Source: Bacillota bacterium (lineage in GTDB: Bacteria; Bacillota; Sulfobacillia; RBS10-35; JAJYVN01). From it: a stretch of DNA of 5,554 bases. The notes under the pieces were generated by a model that saw only the letters and a program-made list of their open reading frames with translations, did no database searches and was not told where the DNA came from. The DNA is taken from contig JAKAUG010000011.1 of the NCBI GenBank assembly GCA_021827805.1, forward strand, positions 1-5,554. The letters run 5' to 3'. Position 1 is the stretch's first letter. Each line of letters starts with the position of its first letter. The position numbers and the translations under genes are program-made. Below, piece by piece: positions 1 to 5,554 of this stretch.

Positions 1-1
1 G

Positions 2-889
2 GCGCTGCTGCAGCTGGTCACCTGCACGGGCAGCTGGGATCGTGAGCGCCTGGTGGTGACGGCCGCCCTGGTCTCCTCACCCGCGACCCCCCAGGACCAG
101 ACGCGGGAGGCTGCCGCGGCCAGGACGCTCGTCGAGGGCTACCTCGCCGACCAGCAAGACGGGGCAAGCGCCGCGGCCGCCGCCCTCTGGTCCACCGCGG
201 CGCTGTCTTCGATGCGCACGGACCTGGGACGGCCCGTGCCCCAGGGTGCCCATGTCGTGGACGCCTGGGTGCTGGGCGGCGGGCGGGTGCGGGTGATGGT
301 GCGGGAGCAGGGACCCACGGGACCGCTCCTGCTGGCCTACACGGTGGGAGGGGCCCCCGGCGACCTCCAACTCACCGCCGCGAGGCAGGTGGGGCCGGCG
401 GTGGTGCAATCGCTCGCGGGACCGCCAGCCAACCTGTCTCCCGACCAGGGGGACGGCGGCACCCTGCGCTGCGGCCCCGACCGCGTCACGTGGTCCGTGG
501 GTCCGGTGGATGTCGTGCGTCAGGACGCCCTGCGCTTTCTGGCCCGTTCAAGCGCGGTGGTCGTGCGAGGCGCCGACGGCCAGCCCCTGCCAGGGGTCAT
601 GGTACCCGGCCTGACGATGGGCACCTTTCCCCTGGCCTGCGGGGATCTGACGGGGGAGGGGAGCACCACGCTCGTCCTGGGCACCGTGCTTGATCAGCCC
701 GCGGGGATGCGGGAGTACATGGCCTACCGGCTGTCGGCCACCGGCGCCGTCCTGGTGGCCGACATGTGGGGCAGCGATCTGCGGCTCGTGCCCCCCTCCG
801 AGCCCGGGCCGTGGTCCCTCCTGGTCTCCGGGCCTGGCGGCGTCCAGGACTGGATCTACCAGGGTGGCCGCTACCGCTGGCAGGCCTGA
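2..889 (+). CDS. Sortase-like protein with large C-terminal extension (5' end outside window)
   Basis: The frame is open from the left edge, so the gene starts upstream; an internal GTG at 53 lies inside the sortase-like strand and is not a credible start. The visible fragment is 295 residues. Residues 4-20 read Q-L-V-T-C-T-G-S-W-D-R-E-R-L-V-V-T, matching the end of a sortase catalytic domain: TLxTC-type strand with the nucleophilic Cys at residue 8, catalytic Arg probably at 16, then the last hydrophobic strand. Known sortases are membrane-anchored, extracytoplasmic transpeptidases that join sorted proteins to the cell wall or build pili. Most end soon after this strand; here about 270 residues follow. 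The extension has an Ala-rich helical part (about 35-70), beta-rich segments (85-130), cysteines at 157 and 213, and a G-D-L-T-G-E-G segment (214-220) resembling a weak FG-GAP/VCBS-type calcium loop. No transmembrane helix or LPxTG signal is visible in it. The catalytic His lies outside the window, so the sortase call rests on one short motif. Confidence 0.68.
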   Translation, partial: ALLQLVTCTGSWDRERLVVTAALVSSPATPQDQTREAAAARTLVEGYLADQQDGASAAAAALWSTAALSSMRTDLGRPVPQGAHVVDAWVLGGGRVRVMVREQGPTGPLLLAYTVGGAPGDLQLTAARQVGPAVVQSLAGPPANLSPDQGDGGTLRCGPDRVTWSVGPVDVVRQDALRFLARSSAVVVRGADGQPLPGVMVPGLTMGTFPLACGDLTGEGSTTLVLGTVLDQPAGMREYMAYRLSATGAVLVADMWGSDLRLVPPSEPGPWSLLVSGPGGVQDWIYQGGRYRWQA

Positions 890-945
890 GGGCGGCTGGT
901 GCATGCGTTTCGCCGGGGGCCCGTGCCAACCCAAACGGCGGCCGG

Positions 946-964
946 GCGGCTCGGATCCAGCCGC
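946..964 (+). terminator. Weak hairpin downstream of sortase-like gene
   Basis: GCGGCT (946-951) pairs perfectly with AGCCGC (959-964) across a seven-base loop, 56 bases after the stop codon. No T-tract follows, so a role in termination is only a guess from its position. Confidence 0.2.
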
Positions 965-1110
965 GCGCGGTGGCGGGGTCCGCATGAGCCTCGCGGTGCC
1001 GGGCACCAAGACTTGGCGGATGACCGACGACACTCGAGCGGACAGAACCTGATGCTCGTCGGGCCGCGGCGTACCGGCAGGACGAGCGTCGCCGAGGCGG
1101 CACTGGAGCG

Positions 1111-1140
1111 GCCGCGGGCCGAACCCGTCCGGCCCGCGGC
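1111..1140. terminator. Perfect GC hairpin between convergent genes
   Basis: GCCGCGGGCC (1111-1120) is the exact reverse complement of GGCCCGCGGC (1131-1140). One more G-C pair (1121 with 1130) extends the stem to 11 bp with an eight-base loop. It lies between two convergent genes, where a bidirectional terminator is expected. Neither side has a T-tract, so it could be a Rho-independent terminator of the U-poor type, an RNA-stabilising 3' structure, or a by-product of high GC. Confidence 0.4.
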
Positions 1141-1165
1141 GCATGCGTCGAGGTGGAACAGGGCA

Positions 1166-1201
1166 GAGCCGCGGAGCCCCTGGCGAGGGGGCCCGCGGCT
1201 C
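1166..1201 (-). terminator. Strong hairpin just after the oxidoreductase gene
   Basis: Positions 1166-1174 pair with 1193-1201 (9 bp). After one bulged A at 1175 the stem continues as 1176-1180 with 1188-1192 (5 bp), leaving a seven-base loop. On the minus strand it begins 23 bases after the TAG stop of the oxidoreductase gene, the usual place for a terminator. The bases that follow on that strand (TGCCCTGTTCC) are only modestly T-rich, so termination is likely but unproven. Confidence 0.5.
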
Positions 1202-1224
1202 CGCGCGGCCCCGAGAGCGGTGGC

Positions 1225-2649
1225 CTAAGCCGTGGCCGCCATGGACATCGCCCCGTGCACCAGCAGGTGGCGTGCGATGGCCTCGGCCGCCAGGCGGCCG
1301 TCGTGAACGGCCTCCACCACGGTCGCTGGGCCCCGCACCGCATCGCCACCCGCAAAGACGCCGCCGAGGCCGGTCTCCCCGTCCTCGCCCACAGTGCGCA
1401 CCGTGCCGTCACGGTTGAGGACCAGGAGATCCCGGAGCATCTCGGCGGCGACCTTGTATCCCACCGCCAGGATGACCGCGTCGCAGGGGGACTCGTGCTC
1501 GCTGCCCGGCACGGGCTCCGGGCGGCGGCGTCCCGAGGCGTCCGGCTCGCCGAGCCGCATGCGCTGCAGCACAGCCGCCCGCACATGCCCGCGAGCGTCG
1601 GCCACAAAGGCCACGGGGTTGACCAGGTAGTCGAACTGGACGCCCTCCGTCAGGGCGTGCTCGATCTCGACCGAGCGGGAGGGGCTCTCCGCCTGGGTGC
1701 GGCGGTACACGATGCGCACATCGGTGGCGCCAAGGCGAAGGGCCGTGCGCGCCGCGTCCATGGCGGTGTTGCCCGCGCCGACCACCAGGACGCGCTCGCC
1801 GATGGTCGGCGGCGCCATCCCCGTTTCGGGCTCCAGGGCCAGCTTGGCCTGGTGCAGGAAGGCCTGGGCTGTCCAGACCCCGGCGCTGTCCTCCAGGGGC
1901 ACCCCCAGACCGCGGGCGGTGCAGGCCCCAAGTCCCAGGAAGACCGCGTCATACTCGTTGCGGAGTTGCTCCAGGGACACATCCCGGCCAAGGGCGGTCT
2001 CGAAGCGGAACCGCACACCCTCGTCTGTCAGGCGGCGGACCTCGGCCTCCACCGTGCCGGTGGGCAGGACGAACTCGGGGATGCCGTCGCGCAGCAGGCC
2101 GCCGGCCTGCGCCTGGGCCTCGAAGACCGTGACCTGCACGCCCCGCCGCGCCAGGAAATCGGCGCAGGTCAGGCCGGCGGGGCCAGCACCGACCACCGCC
2201 ACGCGCCCTGGCGCCGCTTCGCGGGCCGCCCGGCGCGCGGTGCGCAGGGCCTCGAACTCCTGGCGGTGCTCCAGGGCGTACTCGGCGATGTAGCGCTCGA
2301 TCGCGCCGATGCGCACGCCCTCGCCGCGCGCGTTCAGGACGCAGGAGCCCTCGCACTGCTTCTCCCAGGCGCAGACGCGGCCCGTGCACGAGGGCAGCGC
2401 GTTGTTCTCGTAATCGATCACCGCCGCTTCCAGGACCCGGCCCTCCTGCACGAGGCCGATGAAGGTGGGGATGGGGTTCTCGTTGGGACAGCCCTGGATG
2501 CACAGCGGATGCAGGCACTGGATGCAGCGGTCGGCCTCCGCCAGAACCTCGCTGGCGTCGTACCCCAGGAGCACCTCGGCGAAGGACGCGGTGCGTTGCT
2601 CGGCCGGCAGGTGCTCCATGGGTGTCATGACCCATTGCTGACTTTCCAT
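1225..2649 (-). CDS. NADPH-dependent FAD/Fe-S oxidoreductase, glutamate synthase small-chain family (GltA/GltD/NfnB-like)
   Basis: This family moves electrons between NADPH, FAD and two [4Fe-4S] clusters in the cytoplasm. Members are the small chain of glutamate synthase, archaeal GltA, NfnB (electron-bifurcating transhydrogenase) and SudA. Numbering from the chosen ATG (474 residues, normal length), an N-terminal domain carries eight cluster cysteines: 42, 45, 50, 54 and 88, 93, 99, 103. A FAD-binding G-A-G-P-A-G is at 154-159 and an NADPH-binding G-A-G-N-T-A at 291-296. The C-terminal FAD motif G-G-D is at 434-436, followed by a helix over the flavin. The usual M-P-A-R segment after the NADPH site is replaced by S-P-S-R (322-325). 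No glutamate synthase large chain, NfnA or ferredoxin gene is adjacent, so the partner and substrate are unknown. ATG at 2649 is preferred because GAGGGGG lies 10 bases upstream; a TTG at 2658 sits too close to it. The gene appears monocistronic. Confidence 0.92.
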   Translation of the reverse strand: MESQQWVMTPMEHLPAEQRTASFAEVLLGYDASEVLAEADRCIQCLHPLCIQGCPNENPIPTFIGLVQEGRVLEAAVIDYENNALPSCTGRVCAWEKQCEGSCVLNARGEGVRIGAIERYIAEYALEHRQEFEALRTARRAAREAAPGRVAVVGAGPAGLTCADFLARRGVQVTVFEAQAQAGGLLRDGIPEFVLPTGTVEAEVRRLTDEGVRFRFETALGRDVSLEQLRNEYDAVFLGLGACTARGLGVPLEDSAGVWTAQAFLHQAKLALEPETGMAPPTIGERVLVVGAGNTAMDAARTALRLGATDVRIVYRRTQAESPSRSVEIEHALTEGVQFDYLVNPVAFVADARGHVRAAVLQRMRLGEPDASGRRRPEPVPGSEHESPCDAVILAVGYKVAAEMLRDLLVLNRDGTVRTVGEDGETGLGGVFAGGDAVRGPATVVEAVHDGRLAAEAIARHLLVHGAMSMAATA

Positions 2650-2659
2650 ATGTGCCAAA

Positions 2660-2666
2660 CCCCCTC
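2660..2666 (-). promoter_or_regulatory. Ribosome binding site deciding the oxidoreductase start
   Basis: On the minus strand GAGGGGG ends 10 bases before ATG at 2649 but only one base before the in-frame TTG at 2658. This favours the ATG. It is a fair rather than perfect Shine-Dalgarno sequence, with the spacing on the long side. Confidence 0.5.
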
Positions 2667-2704
2667 AACGGCTCCGGGCGGGATGCCTTTAAGACCACAG
2701 ACAA

Positions 2705-2710
2705 TGTCAA
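2705..2710 (-). promoter_or_regulatory. Consensus -35 box upstream of the oxidoreductase gene
   Basis: On the minus strand TTGACA matches the housekeeping -35 consensus exactly, 56 bases upstream of the ATG, in a locally AT-richer patch. At 16-18 bases downstream there is no good TATAAT match (AGGCAT or GGCATC at best), so the promoter is weak, activator-dependent or not real. The box overlaps a near-palindrome, GACAATGTC (plus strand 2700-2708), that could be an operator. Confidence 0.33.
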
Positions 2711-2932
2711 GCACGGCGGGCCTGGCAGAAAGGGTCAAAGGCACCACGCCCACCGCCCAAGCGGGCCTGGATGGTGTTGGCGGAGCCGCGCCAGGGAGGG
2801 CCCACCGGATCCGAGCGGCACCCGCGTCGCGGATGCGCGGCGCACCTCGCGAGGCCTCGGTCCGGGGCCAGCGGGAACCGTCCGGCGGGGGAGCGGGCAA
2901 AGGTCGGATCTCGGTACGGCCGGCCGGCTCTG

Positions 2933-2950
2933 AAAAAGCGGACGATCCGC
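2933..2950 (-). terminator. Short intrinsic terminator after the exporter gene
   Basis: On the minus strand GCGGA (2950-2946), loop TCG, TCCGC (2942-2938) is followed directly by TTTTT (2937-2933). The stem is only five pairs, plus a possible G-T pair at the base, but it is the only hairpin in the window with a T-run placed where termination requires it. It lies about 105 bases after the exporter stop codon and would separate that transcript from the oxidoreductase gene. Confidence 0.5.
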
Positions 2951-2960
2951 CGTGCGGCAT

Positions 2961-2997
2961 GGTGCATCCGGGCGGAGGTCGCCCGTCCGGATGCACC
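2961..2997. repeat. Perfect 11-bp inverted repeat
   Basis: GGTGCATCCGG (2961-2971) is the exact reverse complement of CCGGATGCACC (2987-2997), separated by 15 bases. An alternative inner pairing (GGGCG with CGCCC) would lengthen the stem. It lies 57 bases past the exporter stop and just before the T-tailed terminator, so it may be a 3' stabilising or terminator hairpin. It could also be a protein-binding site. No T-run follows on either strand. Confidence 0.45.
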
Positions 2998-3054
2998 GCT
3001 CGCCAGATCCCCCGCGGGTGCGGACGGCCCCGGACGGGGGTGCGCAACGCCGCC

Positions 3055-4236
3055 TCAGGAGGCGCGTTGGCTGCCGCCCGCTGGCAGGAACCGCGCCACC
3101 GGCGCGGCCAGCAGCAGGGCCGCCACCACGGCCCAGAGCGCCGCGTGCACGCCCCAGGCCGCCGCGACTGGCCCCAGGGCGAAGGCGGCCAACGCCCCGG
3201 CCGCGTTGCCGCTGCCGATGGCCAGGCCGCTCGCCATCGAGCGGTGCGTGGGGAAGAGGTCATGGCTGACCAGCATCGTGACCGGCATGGTGGAAAAGAG
3301 CGCGATGCCCGTGGCCCCCATCGTGACCCAGCTCCAGAGGCCGTGGGCGCCGATGAAGGCCGCGAGCAGGATGGCGCTGAGGATCGCGCTGCCGGAGAGG
3401 AGGGCGCGCCGCCCCGCCCGGTCGGCCAGCCACCCCCCGGCCAGGTTGCCCACGATCCCCACCACCAGGAGCACCGACAGCAGGGAGGCGCCACCCACCA
3501 GCGAGCCGCCGCGGCCCTTCCAGAAGATGGGGACGAAGGTGAGGAGCCCGAACGAGCCCGTGGCCCTCAGCCCGGCGTAGGCCACCAGCAGCGCCGTGCG
3601 GCCACCCTTGCCCGCAAAGGGCGAGGGCCCATCGCCGACGGCCGGGGACCTGGCCTGCACCGGGGTGGTGCGCGCCAGGATGGGCAGGGTCACAAGGGCG
3701 GGCACCAGGGCCAGCGTCAGGGCGCCAAGACCCCTCCAGGCCACCAGGGCGCTCATGATCAGGGGACCAAGCCCGCGGCCCAGTTCACCGGCCACCAGGA
3801 AGGCCGAGGTGCCGAGTCCCCGCCGGCGCCGCGTCAGGGCGGAGGCCGCCGCCAGCGCCTGGGGGTGGAAGAGGGTGTTCCCGATCCCCGTCAGCAGCAG
3901 CACCGCCAGCAGGGCGAGGTAGCTCGGGGCCAGGCCCACGGCGCTGGCGCCCACAGCCGCGAGTCCCAGGCCCACCCACGGGAAGAGGCGGCCGCCCAGA
4001 CGGTCCGCCCAGAGGCCCACGAGCGGCTGGAACATCGCGGTGACCCCCTGCAGGGCGAGGACCAGGGTCCCGGCCAGGGCCACCGGGAAGTGGTGTGTGA
4101 GCATGAGAACAGGCAGGAGCGCCGGGACATAGTTGACGTAGGCGTCGTTGAGAAAGTGCGCCCAGGCCAGGACGCCGAAGGCCATTTGGGGCGAGGTGGC
4201 CGCTGGTTCCCGCCGCGCCGTGCCGGCCATCTCCAT
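3055..4236 (-). CDS. MFS exporter, fosmidomycin-resistance (Fsr) type
   Basis: A 393-residue major facilitator protein, expected to sit in the cytoplasmic membrane with 12 helices and to export small molecules by proton antiport. The start of the membrane domain ([17 protein letters not shown], about 26-42) and F-H-P-Q-A (123-127) are typical of the Fsr family, whose Escherichia coli member exports fosmidomycin. MFS motif A appears in both halves: [10 protein letters not shown] (74-83) and [10 protein letters not shown] (268-277). A hydrophilic loop at about 190-213 divides two six-helix halves. Length is normal and nothing looks broken. The first ATG (4236) is preferred because GGAGG lies seven bases upstream; a second ATG two codons later is less well placed. 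Transcription is divergent from the aldo/keto reductase gene. The actual substrate cannot be read from sequence; many Fsr-like proteins have none assigned. Confidence 0.9.
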   Translation of the reverse strand: MEMAGTARREPAATSPQMAFGVLAWAHFLNDAYVNYVPALLPVLMLTHHFPVALAGTLVLALQGVTAMFQPLVGLWADRLGGRLFPWVGLGLAAVGASAVGLAPSYLALLAVLLLTGIGNTLFHPQALAAASALTRRRRGLGTSAFLVAGELGRGLGPLIMSALVAWRGLGALTLALVPALVTLPILARTTPVQARSPAVGDGPSPFAGKGGRTALLVAYAGLRATGSFGLLTFVPIFWKGRGGSLVGGASLLSVLLVVGIVGNLAGGWLADRAGRRALLSGSAILSAILLAAFIGAHGLWSWVTMGATGIALFSTMPVTMLVSHDLFPTHRSMASGLAIGSGNAAGALAAFALGPVAAAWGVHAALWAVVAALLLAAPVARFLPAGGSQRAS

Positions 4237-4243
4237 GCCCGAT

Positions 4244-4248
4244 CCTCC
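4244..4248 (-). promoter_or_regulatory. Ribosome binding site of the exporter gene
   Basis: GGAGG on the minus strand, seven bases before ATG at 4236. The spacing is ideal for this codon and supports it over the second in-frame ATG at 4230. Confidence 0.75.
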
Positions 4249-4275
4249 GCCGGCTGCTGGTTGCGGCCGCAGCCC

Positions 4276-4284
4276 ACTGTACCA
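4276..4284 (-). promoter_or_regulatory. Candidate extended -10 promoter for the exporter gene
   Basis: On the minus strand TGGTACAGT fits an extended -10 (TGn followed by a 4/6 match to TATAAT), placing transcription start roughly 33 bases before the ATG. No clear -35 box lies 17 bases upstream. A six-base inverted repeat, GGCTGC (4252-4257) with GCAGCC (4269-4274), lies over the predicted start region and could be an operator. Confidence 0.3.
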
Positions 4285-4334
4285 GAGCCGCGCGCACCAG
4301 GGGCGCGGTGGCGCCGGAGCCGCCAGACGCTTGG

Positions 4335-4363
4335 TTGACCCGGCCTGTCGCCTTTTCTAGACT
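4335..4363 (+). promoter_or_regulatory. Housekeeping-type promoter for the aldo/keto reductase gene
   Basis: TTGACC (4335-4340, 5/6 match) and TAGACT (4358-4363, 4/6 match) are separated by exactly 17 bases, with a T-run (CTTTTC) in the spacer that makes the region AT-richer than its surroundings. Transcription would start near 4370, giving a leader of about 105 bases before the start codon. This is the best promoter in the window. Confidence 0.6.
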
Positions 4364-4381
4364 GGCTGAGGAGTGGTCCGG

Positions 4382-4440
4382 CACGGGATCCACACCCGTG
4401 ACCGAACTCGCGGCGCAGGTCCCCGGCTTTGGCCGTGGGG
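4382..4440 (+). other. Structured 5' leader of the aldo/keto reductase gene
   Basis: CACGGG (4382-4387) pairs with CCCGTG (4395-4400) around a seven-base loop. A second, imperfect hairpin brings together CCCC and GGGG at 4421-4440. Both lie between the predicted transcription start and the ribosome binding site. I do not recognise a riboswitch class, and GC-rich DNA often gives such hairpins by chance. Confidence 0.25.
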
Positions 4441-4462
4441 AGGTTCAGCGAGCGACTCCGGC

Positions 4463-4468
4463 AGGAGG
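4463..4468 (+). promoter_or_regulatory. Ribosome binding site of the aldo/keto reductase gene
   Basis: AGGAGG, a perfect Shine-Dalgarno core, stands seven bases before ATG at 4476. It fixes the start, although the frame is open further upstream, back through the promoter region. Confidence 0.85.
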
Positions 4469-4475
4469 TGGCCGC

Positions 4476-5462
<987 letters not shown>

Positions 5463-5530
5463 AGTCCCTTGGCCCAGCCAGGCCATCCCACGCCGTCAGG
5501 AACCGGCCACCGCGGCGGCCAGACCTGCCC

Positions 5531-5548
5531 GGGGCTTCAGCTGGCCCC
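5531..5548 (+). terminator. Possible hairpin downstream of the aldo/keto reductase gene
   Basis: GGGGC (5531-5535) pairs with GCCCC (5544-5548) about 70 bases after the stop codon, followed by ATCCTC and the window edge. A smaller hairpin (TGGCC 5470-5474 with GGCCA 5481-5485) is nearer the stop. Neither has a visible T-run, so both are weak candidates. Nothing else is evident in the 5463-5554 tail. Confidence 0.2.
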
Positions 5549-5554
5549 ATCCTC

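Larger units (their letters stand above)
890..1224. other. Noncoding gap between convergent genes
   Basis: These 335 bases separate the stop of the sortase-like gene from the stop of the oxidoreductase on the opposite strand. All reading frames here give Arg/Pro/Ala-rich translations with no recognisable domain and no ribosome binding site, so I call no gene. The stretch holds a small hairpin soon after the first gene (946-951 paired with 959-964) and two strong hairpins near the other end (1111-1140 and 1166-1201), listed separately. There is no T-run to mark a classical terminator for the plus-strand gene. GCATGCG occurs twice (901 and 1141), which is probably chance. Confidence 0.6.
2650..3054. 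other. Long noncoding gap between oxidoreductase and exporter genes
   Basis: These 405 bases lie between two minus-strand genes. No frame gives a protein-like translation with a ribosome binding site. Reading on the minus strand, the gap holds an 11-bp inverted repeat (2961-2997), a short T-tailed terminator (2933-2950), then about 220 bases in which I see no defined element, and finally the -35 box and ribosome binding site of the oxidoreductase gene. I could not match the unexplained part to any riboswitch or leader class by eye. Confidence 0.6.

Noticed and set aside
53..889. The GTG at 53 as the true start of a separate 278-residue protein
   Set aside because: It falls within the hydrophobic strand of the sortase motif, has no ribosome binding site, and the frame is open upstream to the window edge.
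899..1228. Small plus-strand frames in the 890-1224 gap as possible genes
   Set aside because: No ribosome binding site, no domain, and codon use does not resemble the neighbouring genes. The two strong hairpins occupy part of them.
597..1607. A 336-codon minus-strand frame across the convergent gap
   Set aside because: It is out of frame with the oxidoreductase at one end and antisense to the sortase-like gene at the other. Its composition is Arg/Pro/Ser-rich, as expected of a shadow frame.
2716..2770. Direct repeat GCGGGCCTGG at 2716-2725 and 2761-2770
   Set aside because: A 10-base GC-rich repeat is easily expected by chance in this composition, and no third copy or regular spacing is seen.
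1153..4338. A 1061-codon open frame on the plus strand, antisense to the oxidoreductase and exporter genes
   Set aside because: Its translation is low-complexity (Gly, Arg, Gln, His, Ala) with no domain, and it lies opposite two clearly real genes. Long antisense frames are common in high-GC DNA because stop codons are rare.

Overview
The window is about 5.5 kb of very GC-rich bacterial chromosome (roughly 70% G+C by eye). It holds three complete genes and the 3' part of a fourth, with no mobile element, CRISPR array, rRNA or tRNA that I can see. The ribosome binding sites are Shine-Dalgarno type, and one promoter is close to the housekeeping sigma consensus. A sortase-type motif and a clostridial/archaeal-style GltA/NfnB protein fit a high-GC Gram-positive-like lineage (Limnochordia/Thermaerobacter-like Firmicutes, Actinobacteria or Chloroflexi). 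The sequence alone does not settle which.

Layout, left to right. (1) Positions 2-889, plus strand: the 3' end of a gene whose first visible codons carry a sortase active-site signature (L-V-T-C, then Arg eight residues later, then R-L-V-V). The same frame continues for about 270 more residues with no stop, so this looks like a sortase with a large C-terminal extension. (2) Positions 890-1224: noncoding space between convergent genes, with two very stable hairpins. (3) Positions 1225-2649, minus strand: an NADPH-dependent, FAD- and Fe-S-containing oxidoreductase of the glutamate synthase small chain family (GltA/GltD/NfnB/SudA). (4) Positions 2650-3054: a 405-base gap with a perfect 11-bp inverted repeat, a short T-tailed terminator and a consensus -35 box. 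(5) Positions 3055-4236, minus strand: an MFS exporter of the fosmidomycin-resistance (Fsr) type. (6) Positions 4237-4475: a divergent intergenic region with a good promoter on the plus strand. (7) Positions 4476-5462, plus strand: an aldo/keto reductase of the AKR13 type. (8) Positions 5463-5554: a noncoding tail.

The genes do not form an obvious operon. The two minus-strand genes are separated by a terminator and a long leader and look like separate units. The exporter and the aldo/keto reductase are divergent and share a 239-base control region, so a joint detoxification role is possible but not shown. The item most worth following up is the C-terminally extended sortase cut by the left edge. 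The rest is ordinary accessory metabolism and transport. I found no clear sign of a new multi-gene system.
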